Shown here piece by piece: positions 7,281-13,790 of a stretch of DNA of 14,259 nt (the first letter of the stretch is position 1; each line of letters starts with the position of its first letter). A model generated the notes under the pieces. It searched no databases and was not told the DNA's origin. It saw only the letters and a program-made list of their open reading frames with translations. Both the position numbers and the translations under genes were made by a program. The stretch comes from CAYLPT01 sp964385645 (GTDB lineage Bacteria; Armatimonadota; Hebobacteria; Hebobacterales; Hebobacteraceae). The stretch lies in NCBI GenBank assembly GCA_964385645.1, contig CAYLPT010000110.1, forward strand, positions 1-14,259, read 5' to 3'.

Positions 7281-7565
7281 GCCCTCGAGGACGGCGAGGA
7301 CGAGCAGCTCATCGCCGGGCGAGACGGGGGTTTCCTCGCCCCCGCGGGCCCGGATTTCCGCGGAGTCCAGGAAGAGGAGGATGTGCGGGCGGAGCCGGCC
7401 GTCGGGGCCGCGCAGGCGCGGCCGCAAGGCCGGATAGCGGTCCTCCAGCGCGGAGAGAGCCTGCCCCACCGTCGCCGCCCGGAGCGAGACCGCACGCTGC
7501 CCCCCGGCCGCCGCCGCGAGCGCGCCGGAGAGGCGGACTACGATCTCGGGATCGGGGGAGCGCAT
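7275..7565 (-). CDS. MoaD/ThiS family sulfur carrier protein
   Basis: This is a ubiquitin-fold sulfur carrier whose C-terminal Gly-Gly is adenylated and thiocarboxylated; MoaD donates sulfur for molybdopterin dithiolene synthesis. The 96 residues match the family length and pattern: an N-terminal strand (EIVVRLSGAL), the helix TVGQALSALEDRYPALRPRL (33-52), the strand HILLFLDSAEIR (61-72), then TPVSPGDELLVLAVLEGG ending exactly in GG. The ATG at 7565 is 8 nt past the permease stop, and that stop region supplies the ribosome site (AAGGGGTG), so it is co-translated with the sugar ABC genes. No adenylating enzyme or MoaE lies nearby. ThiS or another thiocarboxylate carrier remains possible, but the convergent Mo hydroxylase operon favours a Mo-pterin role. 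Confidence 0.85.
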   Translation of the reverse strand: MRSPDPEIVVRLSGALAAAAGGQRAVSLRAATVGQALSALEDRYPALRPRLRGPDGRLRPHILLFLDSAEIRARGGEETPVSPGDELLVLAVLEGG

Positions 7566-7573
7566 CGGCGGAC

Positions 7574-8431
7574 TCACCCCTTCATGCCAGTGAGGGCGAT
7601 GCCCTGGATGAAGGTGCGCTGGGCGAAGAAGAACAGCACGATGATGGGCGCGACGACGATGGTGGCGGCGGCCATCAGCAGGTGCCACTCGGTGCCGCCG
7701 TGCTGACTCTGGTAGAACTGAAGGCCCAGGGAGAGGGTGAACATGCGCTGGTCGGTCAGGTAGATGAGGGGGCCGAGGAAATCGTTCCAGGTGTAGAGGA
7801 AAGAGAACAGGGCGACGACCGCGAGCGCCGGCCTCGAGAGCGGCACGATGATGTGCCGGAACACCTGAAGCTCGGAACAGCCATCCACCACCGCGGCGTC
7901 GGAGAGCTCCCGGGGGATGGTGAGGAAGAACTGCCGCAGCAGAAAGATGTTGAAGGCCGACCCGAACCACGCGGGCACCCACAGCGGCCGGAAGGTGCCC
8001 ACCCAGCCGAGGTGCCGGAAGAGGACGAACATGGGGACCATGAGCACGGGGAAGGGGATCATCATGGTGGCGAGGGTGACGCCGAAGAGGGCGTTGCGGC
8101 CGGGCCACTGGAGACGGGCGAAGCCGTAAGCGATCAGGGCGTTGGAGATAACGGCGCCCGTCACCACGAGCAAGCAGAGCAGGACGGTGTTCTTCGCGTA
8201 CTCGAGGAACGGGATGTAGCCGAGGGTCTCGCTGCCGTGGGTGACGGCCTTGACGTAGTTCTCGAAGCGCCACTCGGAGGGAATCCACTGGGGCGGGGAG
8301 ACCATCGTCTGCTCGAGGGGCTTGAGCGAGGTCGAGATCATCCAGAAGAGGGGGAAGAGGAAGATGAAGGACCCGCCGATCAGGACCAGGTGGATGATGA
8401 GTCTGGCGAAGGGGCGCTTGGCCTGCATCAT
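7574..8431 (-). CDS. Carbohydrate ABC transporter permease (MalG/UgpE-like)
   Basis: This is the second inner-membrane permease of a CUT1-type sugar importer. The 285 residues have about six hydrophobic segments (around 11-33, 82-105, 112-137, 152-172, 201-222 and 251-272). The cytoplasmic loop that docks the ATPase is DAAVVDGCSELQVFRHIIVP (178-197), a variant of the EAA motif with Asp for Glu. The N-terminal FPLFWMISTSLKP and 'YTWNDFLGPLIYL' (213-225) are typical of MalG relatives. The first ATG at 8431 overlaps the upstream stop (ATGA). A second ATG at 8428 is better spaced (7 nt) from GAGG at 8436-8439, so the true start may be one codon shorter. Substrate cannot be told from sequence; oligosaccharides or glycerol-phosphate-type ligands are usual. 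Confidence 0.93.
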   Translation of the reverse strand: MMQAKRPFARLIIHLVLIGGSFIFLFPLFWMISTSLKPLEQTMVSPPQWIPSEWRFENYVKAVTHGSETLGYIPFLEYAKNTVLLCLLVVTGAVISNALIAYGFARLQWPGRNALFGVTLATMMIPFPVLMVPMFVLFRHLGWVGTFRPLWVPAWFGSAFNIFLLRQFFLTIPRELSDAAVVDGCSELQVFRHIIVPLSRPALAVVALFSFLYTWNDFLGPLIYLTDQRMFTLSLGLQFYQSQHGGTEWHLLMAAATIVVAPIIVLFFFAQRTFIQGIALTGMKG

Positions 8432-9306
8432 CCAGCCTCGTAGTGAACGTAGCGCGCGGCGAGCCGAAGCGACAGCAGCGTGAGAGTGAGGATGATGATG
8501 AAGAGGATCCAGGCCATCGCGCTCGCGTAGCCCATGCGCAGGTACAGGAACGCATTGTCGTAGAGATACATCGCGTAGAAGTAGGCCGAGCGGGCGGGCT
8601 GGCCGTTGGGCGTCATGATGTAGGGGATGGCGAAGAACTGGAGGCTGCCGATGATCCCCATAATGCCGTTGAAGAGCAGGATCGGGGAGACCATGGGGAG
8701 GGTGACGTGGCGGATCTTGTGCCACCACATGGCGCCGTCGAGGTCGGCGGCCTCGTAGAGGTGGACGGGGACGTCCTGGAGCCCGGCGAGGAAGATGACC
8801 ATGGCGTGGCCGACGCCCCAGAGGGAGAGCAGGATGAGGGCGGGCTTGCTCCAGGCGGGGTCGGTGAGCCACCCGGGGGCGGGGATGCCGAGGCGAGAGA
8901 GGAAGACGTTCAGGACGCCGTACTCGCCGTTGAAGATCCACAACCAGAGCACCGCCAGCCCCACCATGGGCACGAGGGCGGGCAGGAAGAAGATGGTCCG
9001 ATAGAAGGTGAGTCCGCGCACGCCGCTGTTGAGCAGGAGGGCGAGGGAGAGGGCTAGCACCAGCCCCAGGGGGACGGCGAGGACTGCGTAGTAGAGCGTG
9101 TTGAGCAGGGACCGCCAGAAGAGCGCGTCGCGGGCGAGGTCGGCGTAGTTGGCGAGCCCGATGGGGCGGGCGCGATCGAGCACCGAGTACTCGCAGAAGC
9201 TGTAGTAGAGCGAGGCGGCGACGGGGTAGAGCATGAACAGCCCCATCCCCACCAGCCAGGGGGACACGAACGCCAGACCGGCGCGCATCTCGCGTCGGCC
9301 CCTCAT
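8428..9306 (-). CDS. Carbohydrate ABC transporter permease (MalF/UgpA-like)
   Basis: This is the first permease of the same CUT1-type importer, forming a heterodimer with the next gene's product. The 292 residues contain six predicted membrane helices (about 11-31, 69-92, 105-125, 155-174, 206-228 and 262-283). The canonical EAA loop is EAADLDGAMWWHKIRHVTLP (185-204), with Glu-Ala-Ala, Gly191 and the Leu-Pro end. The N-terminal SPWLVGMGLFMLYPV and FLPALVPMVGLAVLWLWIF are family hallmarks. The ATG shares a base with the stop of the binding-protein gene (TGATG), and GGAG (9315-9312) lies 5 nt upstream of the start, so the genes form one transcript and are translationally coupled. No large periplasmic loop like that of E. 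coli MalF is present. Confidence 0.94.
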   Translation of the reverse strand: MRGRREMRAGLAFVSPWLVGMGLFMLYPVAASLYYSFCEYSVLDRARPIGLANYADLARDALFWRSLLNTLYYAVLAVPLGLVLALSLALLLNSGVRGLTFYRTIFFLPALVPMVGLAVLWLWIFNGEYGVLNVFLSRLGIPAPGWLTDPAWSKPALILLSLWGVGHAMVIFLAGLQDVPVHLYEAADLDGAMWWHKIRHVTLPMVSPILLFNGIMGIIGSLQFFAIPYIMTPNGQPARSAYFYAMYLYDNAFLYLRMGYASAMAWILFIIILTLTLLSLRLAARYVHYEAG

Positions 9307-10634
9307 CAGGGCTCCATCCGCCGCCGGGCGACCGACTCGAGCCAGCGGTCCAGGGCCCGCTGCATGCGCTCGTTGACCCGGCGCAGGGCCTCATCGGCGG
9401 AGCGCTGGCCGAGCCATATCTCATCGAAGGCGGCGTTCATCTCGCTGGCGTACTCGGACCAGATGGGGGTCTTCGGCGCGCTGAAGGTGCGTTCCCGCTT
9501 GGCGACCTCGATGAAGACCTCGATGTAAGGGTTGGGGTGGGTCTCGATGAACTCCCGGCTCACCTCCGCCAGCGGGCTGTGCTTGCGCTGGCCCATGCAC
9601 AGGAGCTCCATGCCCCGCTGGGAGTTGACGAAGCGGATGAACTCGAAGGCCTCGTCGGGGTGCCGCGCGCCCACGGGGATGGCGATCACGTCGGCCTCCA
9701 CGAAGGCGACCTCGGCGAGCTCGGGGTCGCCGGCGGGGTATGGGAAGGGCGCCGCCGACCACTCGAGGTGGGGCGCGTAGCGGTCAATGAAGTTGCCCAT
9801 CCACACCCCCTGCAGCACCATCGCCACCTTGCCGGACAGAAAGGCGTTCTGCGGCGAGGAGAAGCTCCCGAACCCGCTCTGGAACAGTTGCAGCGCGCCC
9901 ACGCCGTACTGCTCGGAGTAGGAGCGCGCCCAGGTGAAGGCGCGGATGTTCTCGGGCGAGTGCGCGGTGACGCGGTCCCGGCCGTTCCAGAGCGCGCCGC
10001 CAAAGTAGTATCCCCAGGCGTAGTTCCACCAGCCAGGCTCGGTGGGCATGAAGCCCATCTGGAGCAGTCGGCCGCGCTCGTCCCGCTTCGTGAGGCGCGC
10101 GGAGTACTCGTCCAGCTCCTCGATGGTGCGCGGGGGGCGGTCTGGGTCGAGGCCGGCCTCGCGAAAGAGCGCCCGGTTCCAGTGCAGGGCGAGGGAGGCG
10201 GGCGTGGTCGGGAGCGCGTACATGCGGCCCTGGTACTCGCACAGGTCCCAGTAGGCGGGGATATAGTGGTCGCGGGTGATGCCGTGCTCCCGGAGGCGAT
10301 CATCCAGGGGGAGGAGCACCTGGCGGTCGGCGAAGGCGGCGAGGTTGCTGGACCACAGCCCCACCACGTCGGGGGGCACGCCGCCGGCGGTGGCGAGCAG
10401 GAGCTTCTGGTCCACCTGGCTGATGGTGAGCAGCTCGACGTGGATGCGGTCCTGGCTGCGGTTGAACTCCTCAACCACGGCCCGCATGGCCTCGCCCTCG
10501 AAGCCGGTCCACTTCTCCCAATAGGAGATGTGCACCCGGCCGTCGTCAGGGGGCCGCCACTGCCCGCGCGTGAAGCCCAGGTACACGAGCGGCACGACTG
10601 CGAGGATGGCGGCGCTGCGGAGCGCTCTCAGCAT
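9306..10634 (-). CDS. Sugar ABC transporter substrate-binding protein
   Basis: This is the extracytoplasmic solute receptor of the importer and the first gene of its operon. The product (442 residues from the ATG, 445 from an in-frame TTG at 10643) has a hydrophobic N-terminus (LRSAAILAVVPLVYLGF) that can act as a signal or anchor; no lipobox Cys follows it. The mature part shows family 1 binding-protein features: ISYWEKWTGFEGEAMRAVVE, GGVPPDVVGLW near residue 90, NFIDRYAPHLEWSAAPFPYP and EAFEFIRFVNSQRGMELLC. The start is uncertain: a perfect AGGAGG lies at 10664-10659, 24 nt from the ATG and 15 nt from the TTG, neither ideal. Many Trp/Tyr residues fit carbohydrate stacking, but the ligand is unknown. 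The 156 bp upstream separate it from a divergent small gene; I see no clear promoter there. Confidence 0.92.
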   Translation of the reverse strand: MLRALRSAAILAVVPLVYLGFTRGQWRPPDDGRVHISYWEKWTGFEGEAMRAVVEEFNRSQDRIHVELLTISQVDQKLLLATAGGVPPDVVGLWSSNLAAFADRQVLLPLDDRLREHGITRDHYIPAYWDLCEYQGRMYALPTTPASLALHWNRALFREAGLDPDRPPRTIEELDEYSARLTKRDERGRLLQMGFMPTEPGWWNYAWGYYFGGALWNGRDRVTAHSPENIRAFTWARSYSEQYGVGALQLFQSGFGSFSSPQNAFLSGKVAMVLQGVWMGNFIDRYAPHLEWSAAPFPYPAGDPELAEVAFVEADVIAIPVGARHPDEAFEFIRFVNSQRGMELLCMGQRKHSPLAEVSREFIETHPNPYIEVFIEVAKRERTFSAPKTPIWSEYASEMNAAFDEIWLGQRSADEALRRVNERMQRALDRWLESVARRRMEP

Positions 10635-10790
10635 CGTCCCCAACCGGCGCGTCTGCTGCCTCCTGGTTTCCGCCGCCCGGGCCGGAGTCCTGCCGCGCGG
10701 CGGGCCGGCCAGGGCGGAAGGGGGGAGCCCGGAGGCCGTGGAAGCCCGAAGCCCGCGGACAGCCCTGGCGCCGGGGCAAGGGGGGCAGTG

Positions 10791-11096
10791 GTGCTGAGCT
10801 GGATCAGAAACGCGAGCGGCGTCTCCGTCGCGGTCGTCTACCTGGCGCTGAGCCTGCTGGACATGCTGCTGTCGCTGGCCGCCTTCGGGCTGGGTGTGGC
10901 GGAGGCGAACCCGGTGCTCGCCTGGTGCGCGGCGCGAGGCCTGTTCGTCCCGGTGAAGGCGCTGCTGACCGCGCTCGCCGCCGTCCTCATCGCGGTGGTC
11001 TACCGGCGGGGCCGGGCCTACCTGGTCGCCTGGTCGTCAACGCTGCTGATGGCGGGCGTGGTCGCCTACCACCTCTGGGGGCTGAGCGCGCTGTGA
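10791..11096 (+). CDS. Small membrane protein, DUF5658-like
   Basis: The 101-residue product is almost wholly hydrophobic, with about three membrane segments (12-35, 50-71 and 77-98). The layout 'YLALSLLDMLLSLAAF' then 'GVAEANPVLAW' then 'FVPVKALLTAL' recalls the DUF5658 pattern of a first helix carrying Asp, a Glu-x-NP turn and a Lys in the second helix. No function is established for that family. GTG 10791 is 5 nt after a G-run (10780-10785) and is preferred to the adjacent GTG 10788. The frame is open a long way upstream, but that part is the antisense image of the binding-protein gene. It ends before a strong hairpin facing a convergent gene. Family call is by eye. Confidence 0.7.
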   Translation: MLSWIRNASGVSVAVVYLALSLLDMLLSLAAFGLGVAEANPVLAWCAARGLFVPVKALLTALAAVLIAVVYRRGRAYLVAWSSTLLMAGVVAYHLWGLSAL

Positions 11097-11103
11097 GTGC
11101 GCC

Positions 11104-11131
11104 GCCGGGAGGGCGAGCTAGCCCTCCCGGC
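11104..11131. terminator. Perfect 11-bp hairpin between convergent genes
   Basis: GCCGGGAGGGC (11104-11114), a 6-nt loop (GAGCTA) and GCCCTCCCGGC (11121-11131) form a flawless GC-rich stem 8 nt after the stop of the upstream (+) gene. The loop holds the TAG stop of the (-) gene (11120-11118), so one arm is also its last codons. Position argues for a bidirectional terminator; there is no U-tract. Confidence 0.65.
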
Positions 11132-11399
11132 CCAGGCGCAGCAGATACGCGCGATCGCCGTCGTTGAGGGTAACCGTGGTCGCGGTGATGCGCTGGACGC
11201 GCAGACGCCCGTCGAGCCAGTCGCCCTCGTTCACCACGTAGTGATCCCGCCCGGCGCGCAGGACGGCCACCGTAGGCTGGCCGACGATGATGCCGGTGAC
11301 GCGCAGGCCCTCGGGCGGTCCGACGGGGCGGGGCTCGGAGGCCTCAGGCGTGGGCGCATCCTGGGGGGCCGGGGTGGGGGGCGCAGCGATGGGCGGCAT
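11118..11399 (-). CDS. PilP/GspC-like domain protein, 5' end uncertain
   Basis: The last 63 residues (11306 down to the stop) read as a compact beta-rich domain: GLRVTGIIVGQPTVAVL, then HYVVNEGDWLDGRLRVQRIT, then TVTLNDGDRAYLLRLG. This is the spacing of the PilP/GspC-type domain that links inner-membrane pilus or type II secretion parts to the secretin. It is preceded by a Pro/Ala-rich linker (PPIAAPPTPAPQDAP), as in PilP. No signal peptide or membrane helix is found upstream, although family members need one. The frame is open to 11531, but beyond 11399 it looks like the antisense of the next gene. I therefore place the start at ATG 11399, with no good ribosome site. It may be a 5'-truncated remnant. 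Homology is by eye. Confidence 0.5.
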   Translation of the reverse strand: MPPIAAPPTPAPQDAPTPEASEPRPVGPPEGLRVTGIIVGQPTVAVLRAGRDHYVVNEGDWLDGRLRVQRITATTVTLNDGDRAYLLRLGREG

Positions 11400-11808
11400 A
11401 GGTGTGATGGCCGTGGTGGGTATGATCTGCTTCGGCGTCGGCTGGCTGCTCTGCCTCACCGGCGTGGGAGCGCTCCTGGGCATCCCCGCCGTGGTGATCG
11501 GCGGGGCGATGATCCTCTTCTGTCCGATCATCGGCCCGATCTATGGGGCTCGCCAGGCCCGCCGAGCTGCTGCGGCGACGGTCATGGGACCCTGTCCATA
11601 CTGCGCCGCCCAGATCACCGCCACGCCGTACGACAGCGCCGCGACCGAGTACGCCTTCGTCTGTCCTCTGTACACCCAGCGCGTCATCTACCGCCGGGGC
11701 AGGTTTCTCACCATCGCAGCATCAACCACGACCCTCTCGCCAGCCGATGGGAGTGCGCCGTCTGCCGGCCCGGCGACGCCGAAGCAAGCTTTTCCTGGCG
11801 CGCGTTGA
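11389..11808 (+). CDS. Small membrane protein with zinc-ribbon-like C-terminus
   Basis: I do not recognise the family. The 139-residue product has two or three hydrophobic stretches rich in Gly (about residues 4-58), a basic joint (RQARRAAA), then a short domain: PCPYCAAQITATPYDSA, and after 'YAFV' a second knuckle CPLYTQRVIYRRGRF. This is the shape of a CPxC...CPxC zinc ribbon, but the last Cys is Tyr (TAC instead of TGC). The ATG at 11389 has a G-run (11376-11381) 7 nt upstream; ATG 11407 is the alternative. The C-terminal 25 residues are Ser/Pro/Ala-rich. It collides head-on with the 5' part of the PilP-like frame on the other strand. A soluble-to-membrane sensor or scaffold role would be guesswork. 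Confidence 0.55.
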   Translation: MGGIGVMAVVGMICFGVGWLLCLTGVGALLGIPAVVIGGAMILFCPIIGPIYGARQARRAAAATVMGPCPYCAAQITATPYDSAATEYAFVCPLYTQRVIYRRGRFLTIAASTTTLSPADGSAPSAGPATPKQAFPGAR

Positions 11809-11818
11809 GAGAGGGTTT

Positions 11819-11837
11819 TTGACAGCTCATCTGTCAA
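11819..11837. repeat. Perfect inverted repeat TTGACAG-N5-CTGTCAA
   Basis: TTGACAG (11819-11825), CTCAT, CTGTCAA (11831-11837) starts 11 nt after the stop of the upstream gene. The 19-bp symmetric layout is operator-like, and each arm also contains TTGACA, the consensus -35 hexamer, but I see no matching -10 at 16-18 nt on either strand. A single CTGACAG recurs at 11867-11873. Confidence 0.5.
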
Positions 11838-11958
11838 TGCCCGCCGCACTGCGGCCGCAGCGCTGCTGACAGATATCCCCCCAAAGACCTTATTTCAGTC
11901 CCCGCCACCGCAGTCCCCCTGCCAAATAGCGCTCCAAACCCCGCGCCCACACCGTCAA

Positions 11959-12564
11959 CTACCCTCCTCCACCACAGCCGTCGAGCCGGACGCTGGGCGA
12001 CACCACACATCCCTCGACCTGCGAGGCGGCGCCTTGGTAGCTGCCGCCGGCCCAGATCACCCCCGAGACGCGCAGGCGGGAGGGCGAGGTATCGCCGGGG
12101 TCCACGCCCAGGTCGCGGATGAGGACGTTGCCGCCGGCGATGATGGCGGGGTAGTACACCCGCTCCTCACAGGGCGCCTCGGGGTTGATGGCCTCCGGGG
12201 TGATCTCGACGTTGGCCACGCCGAAGAAGATCACGTCTCCGGTGGCGATGAGGGTCCCCCGGATCTTCGCGTTCTGCTTCACGTAGATGTCGCCGTGGAC
12301 GAAGTAGTTGCCGGTGTAGACGCCGGAGGCCGACTGCTGCTTGCCGAAGGTGACAGTGAAGCGCTTGTTCTTGCTGTTGCAGATGTAGGCCTCGGGGTTG
12401 TCCACGCCGTACCAGTCGGGCATGAAGTAGTTCTGGTCATTGCTCGCGTGGCCGTCCGCGGCGTGCGCCGCCGGATCGAGCGGCGTCGAGGGCGAGCTGC
12501 CGTACCAGTAGGTGTGGCGCTCCGCGGTCTGCCCCGTCGCCGGGTCGTCGGGCACGGCGTCCAC
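11959..12564 (-). CDS. Pilus/surface-associated protein, PilX/DUF7305-like, 5' end missing or undetermined
   Basis: The 201 residues from GTG 12564 show a beta-repeat architecture. The recognisable part is TGNYFVHGDIYVKQNAKIRG, then TLIATGDVIFFGVANVEI, then YYPAIIAGGNVLIRDL, then RLRVSGVIWAGGSYQ and a closing VEGCVVSPSVRL. Such 'G-x-hydrophobic strand' ladders are found at the C-termini of PilX-type minor pilins and DUF7305-like surface proteins. The expected N-terminal pilin helix is absent: the frame is closed by TGA at 12609-12607, and the 15 codons between that stop and the GTG hold no hydrophobic segment. There is no ribosome site at the GTG. It is therefore either a truncated gene or a gene whose front lies in another frame. 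It lies downstream of the frameshifted prepilin on the same strand, suggesting a shared surface-structure locus. Confidence 0.6.
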   Translation of the reverse strand: MDAVPDDPATGQTAERHTYWYGSSPSTPLDPAAHAADGHASNDQNYFMPDWYGVDNPEAYICNSKNKRFTVTFGKQQSASGVYTGNYFVHGDIYVKQNAKIRGTLIATGDVIFFGVANVEITPEAINPEAPCEERVYYPAIIAGGNVLIRDLGVDPGDTSPSRLRVSGVIWAGGSYQGAASQVEGCVVSPSVRLDGCGGGG

Positions 12565-12662
12565 GGCCGTGGTGGTGCAGGCGGGCAGCCGGCCCGGGGC
12601 GGGCGCTCAGGCGCGACCTGGCGGCGGGCTTGGGCGAGCCGGCGCCGCGCTGAAGCGGGCGA

Positions 12663-12685
12663 GGCGCCCCCTCAGGAGGGGCGCC
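12663..12685. terminator. GC-rich hairpin downstream of the prepilin gene (distal)
   Basis: GGCGCCCC (12663-12670) and GGGGCGCC (12678-12685) form an 8-bp stem with a 7-nt loop. It lies 57 bp beyond the prepilin stop codon on the minus strand and before the next (-) gene. It lacks a U-tract, so terminator function is inferred from position. Confidence 0.5.
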
Positions 12686-12710
12686 CCGCCCATCACTGCT
12701 GCACTCTCAG

Positions 12711-12731
12711 GGCCGGTCGGGGAGACCGGCC
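12711..12731. terminator. GC-rich hairpin immediately after the prepilin stop
   Basis: GGCCGGTC (12711-12718), a 5-nt loop and GACCGGCC (12724-12731) form a perfect 8-bp stem starting 11 bp after the prepilin TAG (12745-12743, minus strand). It is followed 25 nt later by a second hairpin, so the pair looks like a tandem terminator or an mRNA 3' stabiliser. Confidence 0.55.
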
Positions 12732-12742
12732 GTGCGCATCGG

Positions 12743-13790
12743 CTAGAGCTTGCCGCCGCAGCACTCGGTGGTCGGGGAGATGCAGACGCCGAAGCCCAGG
12801 ATCAGCTCGGTGTCGCTGCCCCAGCCGGACCAGTTCTCACCGCCGAACAGAAGCGCCTCGGCGCTGAACCACTTGGCGTGGCCGTCAGCGAAGCCGATGT
12901 TGCTGCCGCCGAGGTGGCGGGTGCCCAGGTGGTCCTTGCGGTACTGCGGGTCCAGGGCGTACTGGACGACACCCTTGGGCACACCGCAGTCCACCGACCA
13001 CGGGCAGGCCTCCCAGTCGGCCCCGCACTGCCAGCCCTGACTGGTGCAGGCGACGCCGTCCAGCCGGCAGTGGTCGGGGTAGGCGAGCCAGGAGGTGCGG
13101 TCGGCGCCCGACACCATCGGGCCGGAGTCGTATGCCACCGGGTACTTCGTGGCGTCATCGAGGTGGGCCAGCTTGGCGTCGAGCGCCCAGCGCGGGGCGG
13201 TGCCGATGGACTGGTCGAACCAGCCTGTGCCCGGGCCGGCGCACCCGTCCCATCCCTGGACGATGGTGTCGGTCACGGTGCCTCCCCAGCCGGGCGGGAA
13301 GGGCGTGTTGCAGGGGCGGGGATGCGGGCAGTTGCCCCAGGCGGCCACCATGGCCTTGAACCAGTCGCCCTCAGCCTGGGGCGAGTGGTTGCTGAACACG
13401 GTGAAGGTGTTTACGTACTTGTTGGCCGGGCACCGCCACACGTCGCGGTTGCGCACATAGGGGTCGAGGACCACTGGCCACCTCAGGTAGGGGTTGGCCG
13501 ACGTAACCCGGTCGGCGCAGCAGCAGGTCTTGGTGCCGCCGCCCGGGTTGGCGATCAGCCAGTCCCTCACGTCCTGACCGGTGCTCGGACGGAGGAAACG
13601 TGTCGTCGTAGTCGGCGATGTACATGTTGATGGCCAGGGCGAGGTTCTTGACGTTGGAGAGGCACACCGCCCTGCGCGCGGAATCCCGCGCGCGTGCGAA
13701 AACCGGGAACACCATCGCTGCCAGTATCCCGATGATCGCAATGACCACGAGCAGCTCAATCAGCGTGAACCCAGTTCGCCTTCTCATCAT
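12743..13790 (-). pseudogene. Type IV/II prepilin-like protein with DUF1559-like C-terminus, frameshifted
   Basis: The N-terminus is a textbook class III prepilin signal: basic MMRRRTG, cleavage before F, then FTLIELLVVIAIIGILAAM with Glu at +5. It is followed by FPVFARARDSARRAVCLSN and LALAINMYIADYDDTF, a segment common in pilins of Armatimonadota and Planctomycetota. The frame then derails near 13591-13600 and runs to a stop at 13371. The neighbouring frame continues the protein (STGQDVRDWLIANP, PYVRNRDVWRCPANKYVN) to the C-terminal box GGSNIGFADGHAKWF and a Cys-rich end (GVCISPTTECCGGKL). The total of 1048 nt is one base over a multiple of three, so removing one base would give about 348 residues. 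Starts are tandem ATGs at 13790/13787, with GAAGGAG 12 nt upstream. It could be a true pseudogene or a one-base sequence error; no slippery heptamer is evident. Confidence 0.85.

Noticed and set aside
7682..9057. Plus-strand frames rich in Glu, Gly, His and Asp (7682-8443 and 8443-9057)
   Set aside because: They are antisense to the two permease genes; the charged low-complexity composition is the usual mirror of hydrophobic helices.
9537..11096. A 519-codon open frame on the plus strand covering the binding-protein gene
   Set aside because: Only its last 101 codons (10791-11096) look like protein; the rest is a Gly/Val/His/Glu-rich antisense image of the well-supported binding-protein gene.
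11287..11388. N-terminal extension of the zinc-ribbon-like protein to the ATG at 11287
   Set aside because: The added residues are Gly/Arg/Ser-rich antisense of the PilP-like linker; ATG 11389 has a better ribosome site and starts at the hydrophobic region.
11849..11860. 12-bp palindrome CTGCGGCCGCAG
   Set aside because: Short GC palindromes are common in such GC-rich DNA and this one has no partner or gene-related position.
13580..13605. Programmed ribosomal frameshifting in the prepilin
   Set aside because: No X-XXY-YYZ slippery heptamer, upstream Shine-Dalgarno stimulator or downstream stem was found at the switch point; an indel is simpler.
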